DNA of 24,512 bases from contig JBBSEZ010000107.1 in assembly GCA_038239195.1 (NCBI GenBank), positions 1 through 24,512 on the forward strand, in the 5' to 3' direction. The DNA comes from JBBSEZ01 sp038239195 (GTDB lineage Bacteria; Planctomycetota; Planctomycetia; Gemmatales; Gemmataceae). Of this stretch, positions 17,411 through 24,331 are shown piece by piece (the stretch's first letter is position 1; each line of letters begins with the position of its first letter). The position numbers were made by a program, and so were the translations under genes. The notes under the pieces were generated by a model that searched no databases, was not told the origin of the DNA, and worked only from the letters and a program-made list of their open reading frames with translations.

Positions 17411-18394
17411 ATGTTCACCCTTCTGGACAACGGCCACGACCGCAACTGCCAGGGCCTGGCCCGGCGCGAGTTCCTCCGCGTGGGCGGGCTCGGCCTGCTC
17501 GGCGGGCTGACGCTCCCCGACCTGCTGCGGGCGCGGGCCCGCGCCGCCGAGAGCGGGCAGACGGTCAAGGACCGCTCGGTCGTCCTGCTCTTTCTCCAGG
17601 GCGGGCCCTCGCACATCGAGTTCTTCGACCCCAAGATGTCGGCCCCGGCGGAGGTGCGCAGCATCACCGGCGAGGTGAAGACCGCCCTGCCCGGCATCAC
17701 CTTCGGCGGCACCTTGCCGCGCCTGGCCAAGCTCGCGAACCGGCTCGCCGTGGTGCGCTCCTACGCCTCGGGCAACGCCGACCACACCTACCTCTCGGTG
17801 ACCAGCGGCGGCAACTCGATCAAGGCCGCGATGGGCGCCCTCTACGCCCGCGTCGCCGGGACCACGCACGCCCGCACCGGCATGCCCACCAACGCGCTCG
17901 TCCTTCCCGAGGCGGTGCAGCCCGGCCTCAAGCTGGGCGGGAACTTCGAGACGGGCGCCCTGCCCACCCTCACCAGCCCCGGCGAGCTGGGGGCCGCCTA
18001 CGGCGCGTTCGACCCCAGCGGCGGGGGGCAGTTGCAGCGCAACATGCGCCTGAGCCTCCCACGCGAGCGCTTCGACGACCGCCGCCGGCTGCTCGCCCAA
18101 CTCGACGGCCTGCGCCGCGACGTCGATACGACGGGGGCGATGGAGGGCGCCGACCGCTTCCAGCAGCAGGCGTTCGACGTCATCACGCGCGGCGTGGCCC
18201 AGGCGTTCGACCTCACCAAGGAAGACGCTCGCACCCTGGCGCGTTACGACACCAGCAAACTGTTTCGCATCGAGGAGATCACCAAGTATTACGACATGAA
18301 GCGCAGCTCGAACCTCCTCGGCAAGCAGATGCTGCTGGCCCGGCGACTCTGCGAGGCGGGCTGTGGTTTCGTGACCGTGTCGGACTGCGGGTGA
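17411..18394 (+). CDS. DUF1501 protein, N-terminal part, ends at an in-frame TGA
   Basis: The start carries a Tat-type signal, RREFLRVGGLGLLGG (residues 18-32), as expected for DUF1501 proteins (alkaline-phosphatase/sulfatase-like fold, exported, function unsettled). Landmarks are VVLLFLQGGPSHIEFFDPK, VVRSYASGNADHTYLSV and ETGALPTLTSPGELGAAYG. The frame ends at SDCG-TGA (codon 328). The next codons read DMHANNNSPKNM, and DUF1501 proteins normally have GGWDMHAN here; the fusion protein in this window has exactly GGWDMHAN. A single TGG-to-TGA change explains the interruption. GGAAGGA precedes the ATG at 17411. The CxxCH protein gene follows on the same strand after the second half and may be co-transcribed. 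Confidence 0.85.
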   Translation: MFTLLDNGHDRNCQGLARREFLRVGGLGLLGGLTLPDLLRARARAAESGQTVKDRSVVLLFLQGGPSHIEFFDPKMSAPAEVRSITGEVKTALPGITFGGTLPRLAKLANRLAVVRSYASGNADHTYLSVTSGGNSIKAAMGALYARVAGTTHARTGMPTNALVLPEAVQPGLKLGGNFETGALPTLTSPGELGAAYGAFDPSGGGQLQRNMRLSLPRERFDDRRRLLAQLDGLRRDVDTTGAMEGADRFQQQAFDVITRGVAQAFDLTKEDARTLARYDTSKLFRIEEITKYYDMKRSSNLLGKQMLLARRLCEAGCGFVTVSDCG

Positions 18395-18397
18395 GAC

Positions 18398-18820
18398 ATG
18401 CACGCCAACAACAACAGCCCCAAGAACATGGCCGGGTTCGCCCCCCTCTCCAGCCAGGTCGATCACGCCGTCGCCGCTTTCATCGAGGACGTGCGCGAGC
18501 GCGGGCTGAGCGACAAGATCCTGCTCGTCGTCACCGGCGAGATGGGCCGCACCCCGCGGCGCAATCGCGACGGCGGGCGCGACCACTTCGCCAACCTGAC
18601 CACGCTCGCCTTCGCGGGCGGTGGGCTCAAGATGGGCCAGGTCATCGGCCAGTCGGATCGGACCGCCTCGGCCCCGGCCACGGAGCGCTACGTGCCCAAG
18701 CACCTGCTGGGGACCGTGATGAATTCCCTGCTCGACGTCGGGCGCGTGCGGCTGATGCCCGGGCTGGGCAAGGCAGCTAACGCCATCGTCGAGCCCGACC
18801 CGATCCCCGGACTGTTTTGA
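18398..18820 (+). CDS. DUF1501 protein, C-terminal part, downstream of the in-frame TGA
   Basis: This continues the DUF1501 domain in the same frame as the upstream part, starting directly at the conserved MHANNNSPKNM. Other landmarks are LLVVTGEMGRTPRRN, GGRDHFANLTTLAFAGGG and VPKHLLGTVMNSLLDVGRV, near the usual C-terminus of the family. The ATG here is simply the conserved Met of the DMHAN motif and has no ribosome site, so independent translation is unlikely. With the stop ignored, the whole gene (17411-18820) would encode about 469 residues, a normal length. This gene is either a recent pseudogene or affected by a consensus error. Confidence 0.8.
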   Translation: MHANNNSPKNMAGFAPLSSQVDHAVAAFIEDVRERGLSDKILLVVTGEMGRTPRRNRDGGRDHFANLTTLAFAGGGLKMGQVIGQSDRTASAPATERYVPKHLLGTVMNSLLDVGRVRLMPGLGKAANAIVEPDPIPGLF

Positions 18821-18874
18821 GCGGCCGCTACGATCTCCCCGCCTGACGTTTCCTCTCCCGACGAGGCTCGCATC

Positions 18875-19339
18875 ATGCTCGCACTCCCCCGCCCCCGCCA
18901 GGGGGGCCTGCTCATTGGCCCACTCTCCCTGCTCGCGGCCGGCCTCGGGCTGGCGCTGGCGCAGCGGCCCCAGCCGAAGCTCTACCTCGGCCCTCTCGAC
19001 ATGAACGTGCCGCACGTCTCGACCGACAAGTCGGTCAAGTACGATTACGACGTCGTCTATGTCCGCGCCCCGCGCAAGGAGGCCAACGGCCGGTCGCGCT
19101 GGGCCGAGGTCGGCGACCCGCGCACCATGGAGCCCGGCGCCGACCTCATGCTCCTCCACCCGAACGGGAAGGAGGAGGTGCTCGTCCCCGTCAAGGCCCA
19201 CGAGTCGATTGCCGACCCCTACGTTTCCTTCGACGGCCAATCGGTCTACTACGCCAAGTTCCACGACGCCCTCAAACACAAGGGCTCCGACCTCTACAAG
19301 GTCCACGTCCCGACGCGGAAGATCGTCCGGCTCACGTAG
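18875..19339 (+). CDS. Beta-propeller CxxCH protein, N-terminal part, ends at an in-frame TAG
   Basis: A signal-like N-terminus (GPLSLLAAGLGLALAQ) is followed by the first propeller-like blades: DYDVVYVRAPRK, GADLMLLHPNGKEEVLVP and DPYVSFDGQSVYYAKF. The frame ends at RKIVRLT-TAG (codon 155). The following codons, QVFTPNTGAADWSK, continue a blade in the same frame without any other stop up to 21988. The start at 18875 has GAGG nine bases upstream. It lies 54 bases after the DUF1501 gene. With the stop ignored the protein would be about 1,036 residues. Confidence 0.75.
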   Translation: MLALPRPRQGGLLIGPLSLLAAGLGLALAQRPQPKLYLGPLDMNVPHVSTDKSVKYDYDVVYVRAPRKEANGRSRWAEVGDPRTMEPGADLMLLHPNGKEEVLVPVKAHESIADPYVSFDGQSVYYAKFHDALKHKGSDLYKVHVPTRKIVRLT

Positions 19340-21988
19340 CAGGTCTTCACGCCCAACACGGGCGCGGCCGACTGGTCGAAGACGGCCCTCCCTTCCTGGG
19401 GCGTCTACAACCTCGGGCCCTGCCCCCTGCCGGGAGGCCGGCTCGCCTTCGTCAGCGACCGCAACACGTTCAAGGCAGCCAACCCGGGATACGCGCCGAA
19501 CGCCCTCGCCCTGCAACTGTTCACGATGGACGAGGACGGCGGGAACGTGGAGTGCATCGGCCATCTGAACCTCGGCATGGCGCTGCATCCAGTCGTCCTC
19601 AAGGACGGCCGAATCATGTTCAGCTCCCTCGAGTCGCAAAGCTTGCGCAGCCATCACCTCTGGGGCCTGTGGTCCATCCACCCCGACGGCACCAACTGGG
19701 GCCCGCTGTTCAGCGCCTTCGAGATCGGCAACGGCACCGCCGACTCCACCCACTTCCAGGCCCAGCTCTCCGACGGCAACCTCGTCGTCGAGTCGTACTA
19801 CAACCTCAACAACTTCGGCTTCGGCACCTACTACAAGCTCCCGCCCCAGGCCCCCGCCGGCGCTCCCGCCTTCGGGCCCGGCTACATGCCGCACCCCCGC
19901 AACGCCCCTTTGCGCCACGGTCGCCACGCCGACGGCCGGGCCATCCACGTACGCTTCCCCTTCAGCCCCACGGGGATCGAGGCGCTCACTCCCTTCGTCC
20001 TCAAAGGCGACTGGCCGTCGCAGCCCTCGGTCCCCGGCAAGAACGAATCGCCCCGGGTCGGCAAATTCACCCACCCCTCGGGGGCGCCGGACAACCATCT
20101 TCTCACCGCGTGGTCGCCGGGGTCGCTCAACAGCTACGCCCGCCACGTGCCGGCCTTCGACAGCGGGATCTACCTGATCAAGGGCGGCAAGCCGATCGAC
20201 GGGCCGAGCGAGATGCGGCTCATCAAGAACGACTCGAAGTACCACGAGCAATGGCCGAGGGCGCTGGTCCCCTACAAGCGCATCTACGGCATCGACGAGC
20301 CGGCGCGGCTCGCGCCCCTGGCCAACGACGGCAAGCGCTCGAAGCACCTGCCAGAGGGCACGCCGTTCGGGCTGGTGGGCAGCTCGAGCCTCTACAAGCG
20401 CGAGAGCTATCCCTACGGCGCCGTCCGCCCCGGCAGCGTGACCGCCAGCTTCGCCGAGGAGAAGGACCGGACGGGCTATCGCGGACACGACACCTCCCAC
20501 AACTGGAGCGTCCAGGGCGCCGACGCCGGGCTGTACGAGAACAGCGACGTCCACGCCGTTCGCATCCTGGCCCTCGAGCCGACCACCGAGACGCGCCCCA
20601 GGGGCGGGCGGACCTACTACAACCACGCCCGGGAGCGCATGCGCATCCTGGGGGAGCTCCCCGTCCGCAAGTTCAAGGACGGCAAACAGCCGCTCGACCC
20701 CGACGGCAACCCCGACACCAGCTTCCTCGTCAAGCTCCCCGCCGACGTCGCCTGGACGTTCCAGACGCTCGACAAGGATGGCATGGTGCTGAACATGGCC
20801 CAGACCTGGCACCAGGTGCGCCCCGGCGAGGTTCGCACCGACTGCGGCGGGTGCCACGCCCACAGCCAGAAGCCGACGCTGTTCAAGGACACCGCGGCCG
20901 CGCGGCCCGACTACCCCCTCTTCGACCTGACGAAGCACACGCCGCTCCTGACGACCAAGGCCCGCGACGAATCCGGCAAGAAGTGGGACGTGAAGGACCA
21001 GACGGGCCTGCACTTCGAGAAGGGCGTCAAGAACGTCGAATACTACCGCGACGTGAAGCCGATCTTCGAGCGCAGCTGCGTCGCCTGCCACACGCAGAAG
21101 TGGGAGAAGCCGGCCGGCAACCTCGTGCTGGACGACTATCGCAACGTCACGACCCAGAACCCGGCCGGCCTGGGGTTCGGCATCACCGTGCCCGGGACGT
21201 ATGCGCGCCTGGCGGCCGATGCGACCGGCAAGTACGGGCACAAACCGCTGCACCGCCACGGGTGGACGAACCTGGGCGCCTCGCGCTACGTGCGCATGCT
21301 CCAGTCGAGGCGCAGCCTGCTGATCTGGAAGGTCTTTGGCCGCCGGCTGGACGGTTGGAAGAACGACGACTTCCCCCACGAGCTCGTCCCGGGCGACCCG
21401 CGCTCCTTGCGGTACAAGGGCAAGGCCGCGCCGGACACCCCGCAGCACCGCGAGCTCTCGCAGGTGGCGTACACCGGGAGCGCGATGCCCCCGCCGAAGG
21501 CGGTCGCGGGCACCTACGTCGGCCCCGACGGCAAGAAGATCAAGGTGGCGCCCCTGACCGAGGAGGACCGGCGCACGCTGGTGCGCTGGATCGACCTGGG
21601 CTGCCCCATCGACCTCGATTACGACGCGAAGCAGCCGCAGCGGCGGGGCGCTGGCTGGATGCTGGATGACCAGCGGCCGACGCTGGCGCTGACCCATCCC
21701 CGCGCGGGGCGGAACGAGCCCCTGACGCGCATCCTGGTCGGGCTGGCCGACCACGACAGCGGGCTGGACCTCAAGACCTTCACGGTCAAGGCCGACTTCG
21801 AGGTGGAAGGCGCCGCCGCCGGGACGAACCTTGCCTCGCGCTTCAAGCTGAAGTCGCCGGGCGTCTGGGAGCTGAAGCTAGCGCGCCCCCTTGCGCGGGT
21901 GGCGAAGGGCACGCTCGACGTGTCGGTCAAGGACCGGCAGGGCAACCTCACGCGCATCGAGCGGACGTTCTCGGTTGGGGGCCGGTGA
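19340..21988 (+). CDS. Beta-propeller CxxCH protein, main part (hydrazine synthase alpha-like architecture)
   Basis: In frame with the upstream part, this region has PD40/TolB-like blades (GGRLAFVSDRNT, LFTMDEDGGNVECIGHLN, GRIMFSSLES). It then has two c-type haem-like motifs, CGGCH (about residue 657 of the full protein) and CVACH (about 735, in the block RDVKPIFERSCVACHTQ). The latter context is common in planctomycete cytochrome-containing proteins. A C-terminal Ig-like or beta-rich domain ends the protein. I recall this propeller-plus-CxxCH layout from proteins annotated as hydrazine synthase alpha-like outside anammox bacteria; it does not imply hydrazine chemistry. The first in-frame ATG after the stop is at 19526, with no convincing ribosome site. 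It probably acts in the cell envelope together with the DUF1501 protein. Confidence 0.75.
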   Translation, partial: QVFTPNTGAADWSKTALPSWGVYNLGPCPLPGGRLAFVSDRNTFKAANPGYAPNALALQLFTMDEDGGNVECIGHLNLGMALHPVVLKDGRIMFSSLESQSLRSHHLWGLWSIHPDGTNWGPLFSAFEIGNGTADSTHFQAQLSDGNLVVESYYNLNNFGFGTYYKLPPQAPAGAPAFGPGYMPHPRNAPLRHGRHADGRAIHVRFPFSPTGIEALTPFVLKGDWPSQPSVPGKNESPRVGKFTHPSGAPDNHLLTAWSPGSLNSYARHVPAFDSGIYLIKGGKPIDGPSEMRLIKNDSKYHEQWPRALVPYKRIYGIDEPARLAPLANDGKRSKHLPEGTPFGLVGSSSLYKRESYPYGAVRPGSVTASFAEEKDRTGYRGHDTSHNWSVQGADAGLYENSDVHAVRILALEPTTETRPRGGRTYYNHARERMRILGELPVRKFKDGKQPLDPDGNPDTSFLVKLPADVAWTFQTLDKDGMVLNMAQTWHQVRPGEVRTDCGGCHAHSQKPTLFKDTAAARPDYPLFDLTKHTPLLTTKARDESGKKWDVKDQTGLHFEKGVKNVEYYRDVKPIFERSCVACHTQKWEKPAGNLVLDDYRNVTTQNPAGLGFGITVPGTYARLAADATGKYGHKPLHRHGWTNLGASRYVRMLQSRRSLLIWKVFGRRLDGWKNDDFPHELVPGDPRSLRYKGKAAPDTPQHRELSQVAYTGSAMPPPKAVAGTYVGPDGKKIKVAPLTEEDRRTLVRWIDLGCPIDLDYDAKQPQRRGAGWMLDDQRPTLALTHPRAGRNEPLTRILVGLADHDSGLDLKTFTVKADFEVEGAAAGTNLASRFKLKSPGVWELKLARPLARVAKGTLDVSVKDRQGNLTRIERTFSVGGR

Positions 21989-22294
21989 GGGCGATTCTCG
22001 GGCGACCATCTTTTTTCAGGGCGCCCATCGCCGTCGCGCACTATCCTTACGTGTGCATCCCGGCTGGGCCGGGTGCGGGAGGGCGTGAGGCGCTCGATGC
22101 AGCGCGCCGGGCCCGAACGGGGCGCTCCCTCGTGACTTCCTTCCCTCCCTGGTCGCCCTTACCCGAATGCTTCGGGCCTGCCTTGGCCGACCGTTTCGTA
22201 GCAGGCCCAGGCAAGGGCCTCGCTCTCCCACCCGCCGCACGGAGCTTCGCCGTCGATCGGCACTCCGTTCTCACCCCGCCTTTGGAGAAACGTC
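21989..22294. other. Intergenic region without recognised features
   Basis: About 306 bases lie between the CxxCH gene and the zinc-ribbon gene. I see no reliable coding frame, tRNA or strong hairpin. A short T-run (22010-22016) follows the CxxCH gene but no clear stem precedes it. No good -35/-10 pair was found for the next gene. Confidence 0.4.
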
Positions 22295-22480
22295 GTGGAC
22301 CTCGCCGTTCGCTTCCGCTGCTCGGGTTGCAGCGCGCGCATCAAGGCGCCGCCGCAGCTCATCGGCAAGGCGCGGAACTGCCCCGGCTGCGGGCAGCGCT
22401 TCGTCATCAAGAGGAAGGCCCCGGAAGACTCCGAGCTCCTGTTCGTGCCCATCAACCAGCCGGCCCCGTCCGGCACGTGA
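22295..22480 (+). CDS. Small zinc-ribbon protein (61 aa)
   Basis: Two CxxC pairs, CSGC at residues 9-12 and CPGC near 29-32, with FRCSGCSARIKAP and ARNCPGCGQRFVIK around them, form a classic zinc-ribbon or zinc-finger knuckle. The tail is acidic and Pro-rich. Planctomycetes encode many short proteins of this kind whose role is unknown. Translation starts with GTG at 22295, preceded by GGAG at seven bases. The protein ends in TGA at 22478-22480, 27 bases before an 11-bp hairpin. Confidence 0.7.
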   Translation: MDLAVRFRCSGCSARIKAPPQLIGKARNCPGCGQRFVIKRKAPEDSELLFVPINQPAPSGT

Positions 22481-22507
22481 GCACAGGGCGCGTTTTGACC
22501 ATTGCTT

Positions 22508-22541
22508 CCTGCCGGCGAAGCGCTCGTGCCTCGCCGGCAGG
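22508..22541. terminator. Hairpin between convergent genes
   Basis: CCTGCCGGCGA (22508-22518) and TCGCCGGCAGG (22531-22541) form a perfect 11-bp stem with a 12-base loop. It lies between the end of the plus-strand zinc-ribbon gene and the end of the minus-strand gene remnant. There is a GC-rich stem but no strong U-run on either side. It may act as a weak two-way terminator. Confidence 0.5.
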
Positions 22542-22544
22542 CGC

Positions 22545-22775
22545 TCAGCGCCGGGGCAACTCGACGATGCGAAAGTCCTTGAAGCGCAACCCGGTGCTCC
22601 GCGTCGGCCGAGCCGTTGTAGCACGCGATGGCAATTTGCAACTCGGCACCGGGACGTTGCCGCCGAACGCCGGCAGGTAGTCTCCCTTTCCGTCGGGCCG
22701 ATACTGCGCCGTGAACTTCTTCCCCTCGACCACGAAGCGGAACTGCACCGTCGCCGCGGTCAGCTCCTTCTTGCT
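22545..22775 (-). pseudogene. Decayed C-terminal fragment of a beta-sandwich-like protein
   Basis: The minus strand reads FRFVVEGKKFTAQYRPDGKG and DYLPAFGGNVPV in one frame. It continues as ELQIAIACYNGSADAEH in a second frame and returns to the first frame for RFKDFRIVELPRR and TGA at 22545. Joined, these pieces give a plausible C-terminal domain of the DUF1080/concanavalin type, where RFKDFRIxEL is a typical last strand. Two compensating one-base shifts within about 60 bases (near 22600 and 22655) and the lack of an N-terminal part mark it as a relic. Upstream of about 22775 homology to a coding domain fades. Confidence 0.55.
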
Positions 22776-22884
22776 GGGGAAGACGTAGACTGGTTGGGGC
22801 CCCCTCCGTGAGGGGTTGCCCCGGACACGCCGTCTGGGTTGCCAAGGCGGAGAGAAGGGGGAAGTGAGGCGCAACTTGGAAAGA

Positions 22885-22930
22885 GAAAGCCCCCTCCTGT
22901 CCCGCAAGTGCGGGACAGGAGGGGGCTTTC
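22885..22930 (-). terminator. Strong intrinsic terminator after the tRNA-Asn-like gene
   Basis: A perfect 21-bp stem (22885-22905 with 22910-22930) closes a 4-base loop AAGT. On the minus strand the stem is followed by TCTTTCC. It begins only about seven bases after the mature 3' end of the tRNA-like gene. Confidence 0.85.
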
Positions 22931-22936
22931 GTCCAG

Positions 22937-23008
22937 GGCCCACGTCAGGAGTCGAACCTGATCCTCAACCTTAACAAGGTTGCGTGCGTGCCGTCACACT
23001 CCAAGGAC
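22937..23008 (-). tRNA. tRNA-Asn (anticodon GTT), non-canonical
   Basis: The anticodon arm is perfect: CAACC-TTGTTAA-GGTTG, with GTT at positions 34-36. The T arm is perfect too: TCAGG-TTCGACT-CCTGA. The D stem is GTGT/GCAC with GG in its loop. The acceptor GTCCTTG/CGTGGGC pairs at six of seven positions (two G-U wobbles and one T-T mismatch). In this fold position 8 is G instead of the near-universal U, the variable loop has four bases, the discriminator is C, and no CCA is encoded. A good promoter stands just upstream and a strong terminator just downstream, so it is expressed as a single unit. It could be a real but divergent tRNA or a tRNA-like RNA. Confidence 0.7.
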
Positions 23009-23022
23009 GTCCATCTACGCTC

Positions 23023-23052
23023 ATTCTACGCCTGCGTCCCCCTCCCGGTCAA
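23023..23052 (-). promoter_or_regulatory. Sigma-70-like promoter of the tRNA-Asn-like gene
   Basis: TTGACC (23047-23052), an 18-base spacer and TAGAAT (23023-23028) on the minus strand. The expected start near 23016 leaves a leader of about eight bases before the tRNA-like sequence. Confidence 0.65.
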
Positions 23053-23071
23053 GGAGTACAGGCAACAAAAG

Positions 23072-23105
23072 CGCCCGCGGGGAGCACTCCGGCCCCCCGC
23101 GGGCG
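23072..23105 (-). terminator. Terminator-like hairpin upstream of the tRNA promoter
   Basis: CGCCCGCGGGG (23072-23082) pairs perfectly with CCCCGCGGGCG (23095-23105) around a 12-base loop. On the minus strand it is followed by CTTTTGTTG. It would end transcripts arriving from 23106-23256, a gap that contains no clear gene. Confidence 0.55.
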
Positions 23106-23256
23106 ATCCACCAACTCGAACGGTCGACTCGATTTGCTTCAATCCCTTCATTCTTCCCCACGGACGGGGCGTTGGCCAGCCGTTGTTGGGGCGACGGCCA
23201 AGACACGTGCGTTCTGACGGCAGTGCAAAGTGCGCAATCCCTCTCCCGGGAGTAAG

Positions 23257-23291
23257 GAAAGGGCCCCCCTGGATGGCTGGGAGGCCCTTTC
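23257..23291 (-). terminator. Terminator of the Tyr/Gly/Arg-repeat gene
   Basis: GAAAGGGCC (23257-23265) pairs with GGCCCTTTC (23283-23291), and further G-C pairs are possible inside with one bulge. It sits 24 bases after the stop of the repeat-protein gene. The minus-strand continuation is pyrimidine-rich (CCTTACTCCC). Confidence 0.6.
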
Positions 23292-23315
23292 GTCTGGCCG
23301 GGCTGTCAGATCGGC

Positions 23316-24191
23316 TCAGCGGCCGCTGCGACGCGGCAGCTCGCCGTAGGCGGGATATTGCCACTTGCCGGTCTTGGCGCTTTCGATCGCCAGCGACACG
23401 ACGCGCCCGCCGGTCACTTCTGGGCTGGGCCGGATGCGGGGGCCCCCCGACGGCACGGAGTCCTCGGCCGGCGGCATCGGCACGGGCGCCCGCGGCCCGC
23501 CGTCATAGGGATAGCTCTCCGCGCCGGAGGGCGGGAGGGGCGTGATCCCGTCGTCGGCACGCGGCATCACGGTGGAGGGCTGGATCGAGTAGGACGAACT
23601 GGACGGCAGGATGTTCAGCGCGTAGGCCGGCGCGCTCAGGGTCGTGCCGATCGGGTAGCACGGGGTGGAGTAATAGTAGCTGGGATAGCTGTAGGTCGAG
23701 TAGTAGGGATACCCGCCGTAGCCGTACCCGCCGTAGCCGTACCCGCCATAGCCGAGGCCGTAACCATAGCCGCCCCAACCATAGCCGCGATACCCATAAC
23801 CGCCGTAACCATAGCCCCGGTAGCCGCCGTAACCATAGCCCCGGTAGCCGCCGTAACCATAGCCCCGGTAGCCGCCGTAACCGTAGCCCCGGTAGCCGCC
23901 GTAGCCACCGCGGTAGCCGCCGTAGCCACCGCGGTAGCCGCCGTAGCCACCGCGGTAGCCGCCGTAGCCACCGCGGTAGCCACCATACCCGCCGCGGTAG
24001 CCGCCGCCGCCGTAGCCGCGGACGGCGAGGGTGTCGGTGTCGCCGAAGTTGGTGTCGGCCTTGAGGGAGAGGGTGGGCGTGTCGCTGGGACCGGGCATGT
24101 CGAGTCGGTAGGTGTCACCGGCGCGTGCGTGGCCCGACCAGGCGAAAAGCCCGGTGGCCAGCAGCAAGCCGGTCGCGATGCGCTTGCGCAT
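23316..24191 (-). CDS. Secreted Tyr/Gly/Arg-rich repeat protein (291 aa)
   Basis: A signal peptide (MRKRIATGLLLATGLFAWSGHARA) precedes a short region DTYRLDMPGPSDTPTLSL. A long low-complexity zone follows, about residues 60-190, made of GGYRGGY and YGYGGYRG units and then Tyr/Ser-rich sequence. The C-terminal 90 residues are Pro/Ser-rich and end in KWQYPAYGELPRRSGR. The composition resembles eukaryotic Gly/Tyr/Arg proteins and bacterial surface or matrix proteins of unknown role. The ATG at 24191 opens the signal peptide and has GGAGG about ten bases upstream. A strong promoter (24283-24312) and a terminator (23257-23291) bracket the gene as a single transcription unit. Confidence 0.8.
   Translation of the reverse strand: MRKRIATGLLLATGLFAWSGHARAGDTYRLDMPGPSDTPTLSLKADTNFGDTDTLAVRGYGGGGYRGGYGGYRGGYGGYRGGYGGYRGGYGGYRGGYGGYRGYGYGGYRGYGYGGYRGYGYGGYRGYGYGGYGYRGYGWGGYGYGLGYGGYGYGGYGYGGYPYYSTYSYPSYYYSTPCYPIGTTLSAPAYALNILPSSSSYSIQPSTVMPRADDGITPLPPSGAESYPYDGGPRAPVPMPPAEDSVPSGGPRIRPSPEVTGGRVVSLAIESAKTGKWQYPAYGELPRRSGR
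23802..23985. repeat. Tandem repeats of 24 and 21 bases inside the Tyr/Gly/Arg-repeat gene
   Basis: Four nearly identical 24-base copies (23802-23897, encoding YGYGGYRG units) are followed by about four 21-base copies (to about 23985, encoding GGYRGGY units). Copies within each set are almost identical at the DNA level. This suggests recent expansion by slippage or recombination, so copy number may vary between strains. Confidence 0.8.
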
Positions 24192-24282
24192 GGGGATCGT
24201 GCCTCCAAAACGAGAAGCGTGACAAGGTGCCTCTGCGAACTGCTCCTGGATAGCGTGTTCCGCTGGCATGCCATCCTTGCGC

Positions 24283-24312
24283 ATTGTATCGGGGTTGCTG
24301 GATGGAAGTCAA
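24283..24312 (-). promoter_or_regulatory. Sigma-70-like promoter of the Tyr/Gly/Arg-repeat gene
   Basis: TTGACT (24307-24312), an 18-base spacer and TACAAT (24283-24288) on the minus strand, close to consensus. Transcription would start near 24276, giving a leader of about 85 bases. It begins 20 bases after the end of ilvD. Confidence 0.7.
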
Positions 24313-24331
24313 TTCGCCGGCGCGGCGCCTT

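Noticed and set aside
18392..18394. TGA read as tryptophan (alternative genetic code)
   Set aside because: Most intact genes here end in TGA, including mutL, the sigma fusion and ilvD, so a general recoding would run them together.
17141..21754. A 1,537-codon open frame on the minus strand
   Set aside because: It is antisense to the DUF1501 and CxxCH genes, which have recognised domains, signal sequences and ribosome sites. Long antisense frames are expected at this G+C.
23106..23130. A GTTCGAGT segment resembling a T loop of a second tRNA
   Set aside because: The flanking bases do not form a 5-bp T stem, and no anticodon arm or acceptor stem is found around it.
23802..23985. Regular direct repeats resembling a CRISPR array
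   Set aside because: Units of 24 and 21 bases are contiguous, without unique spacers, and keep one reading frame in a secreted repeat protein.
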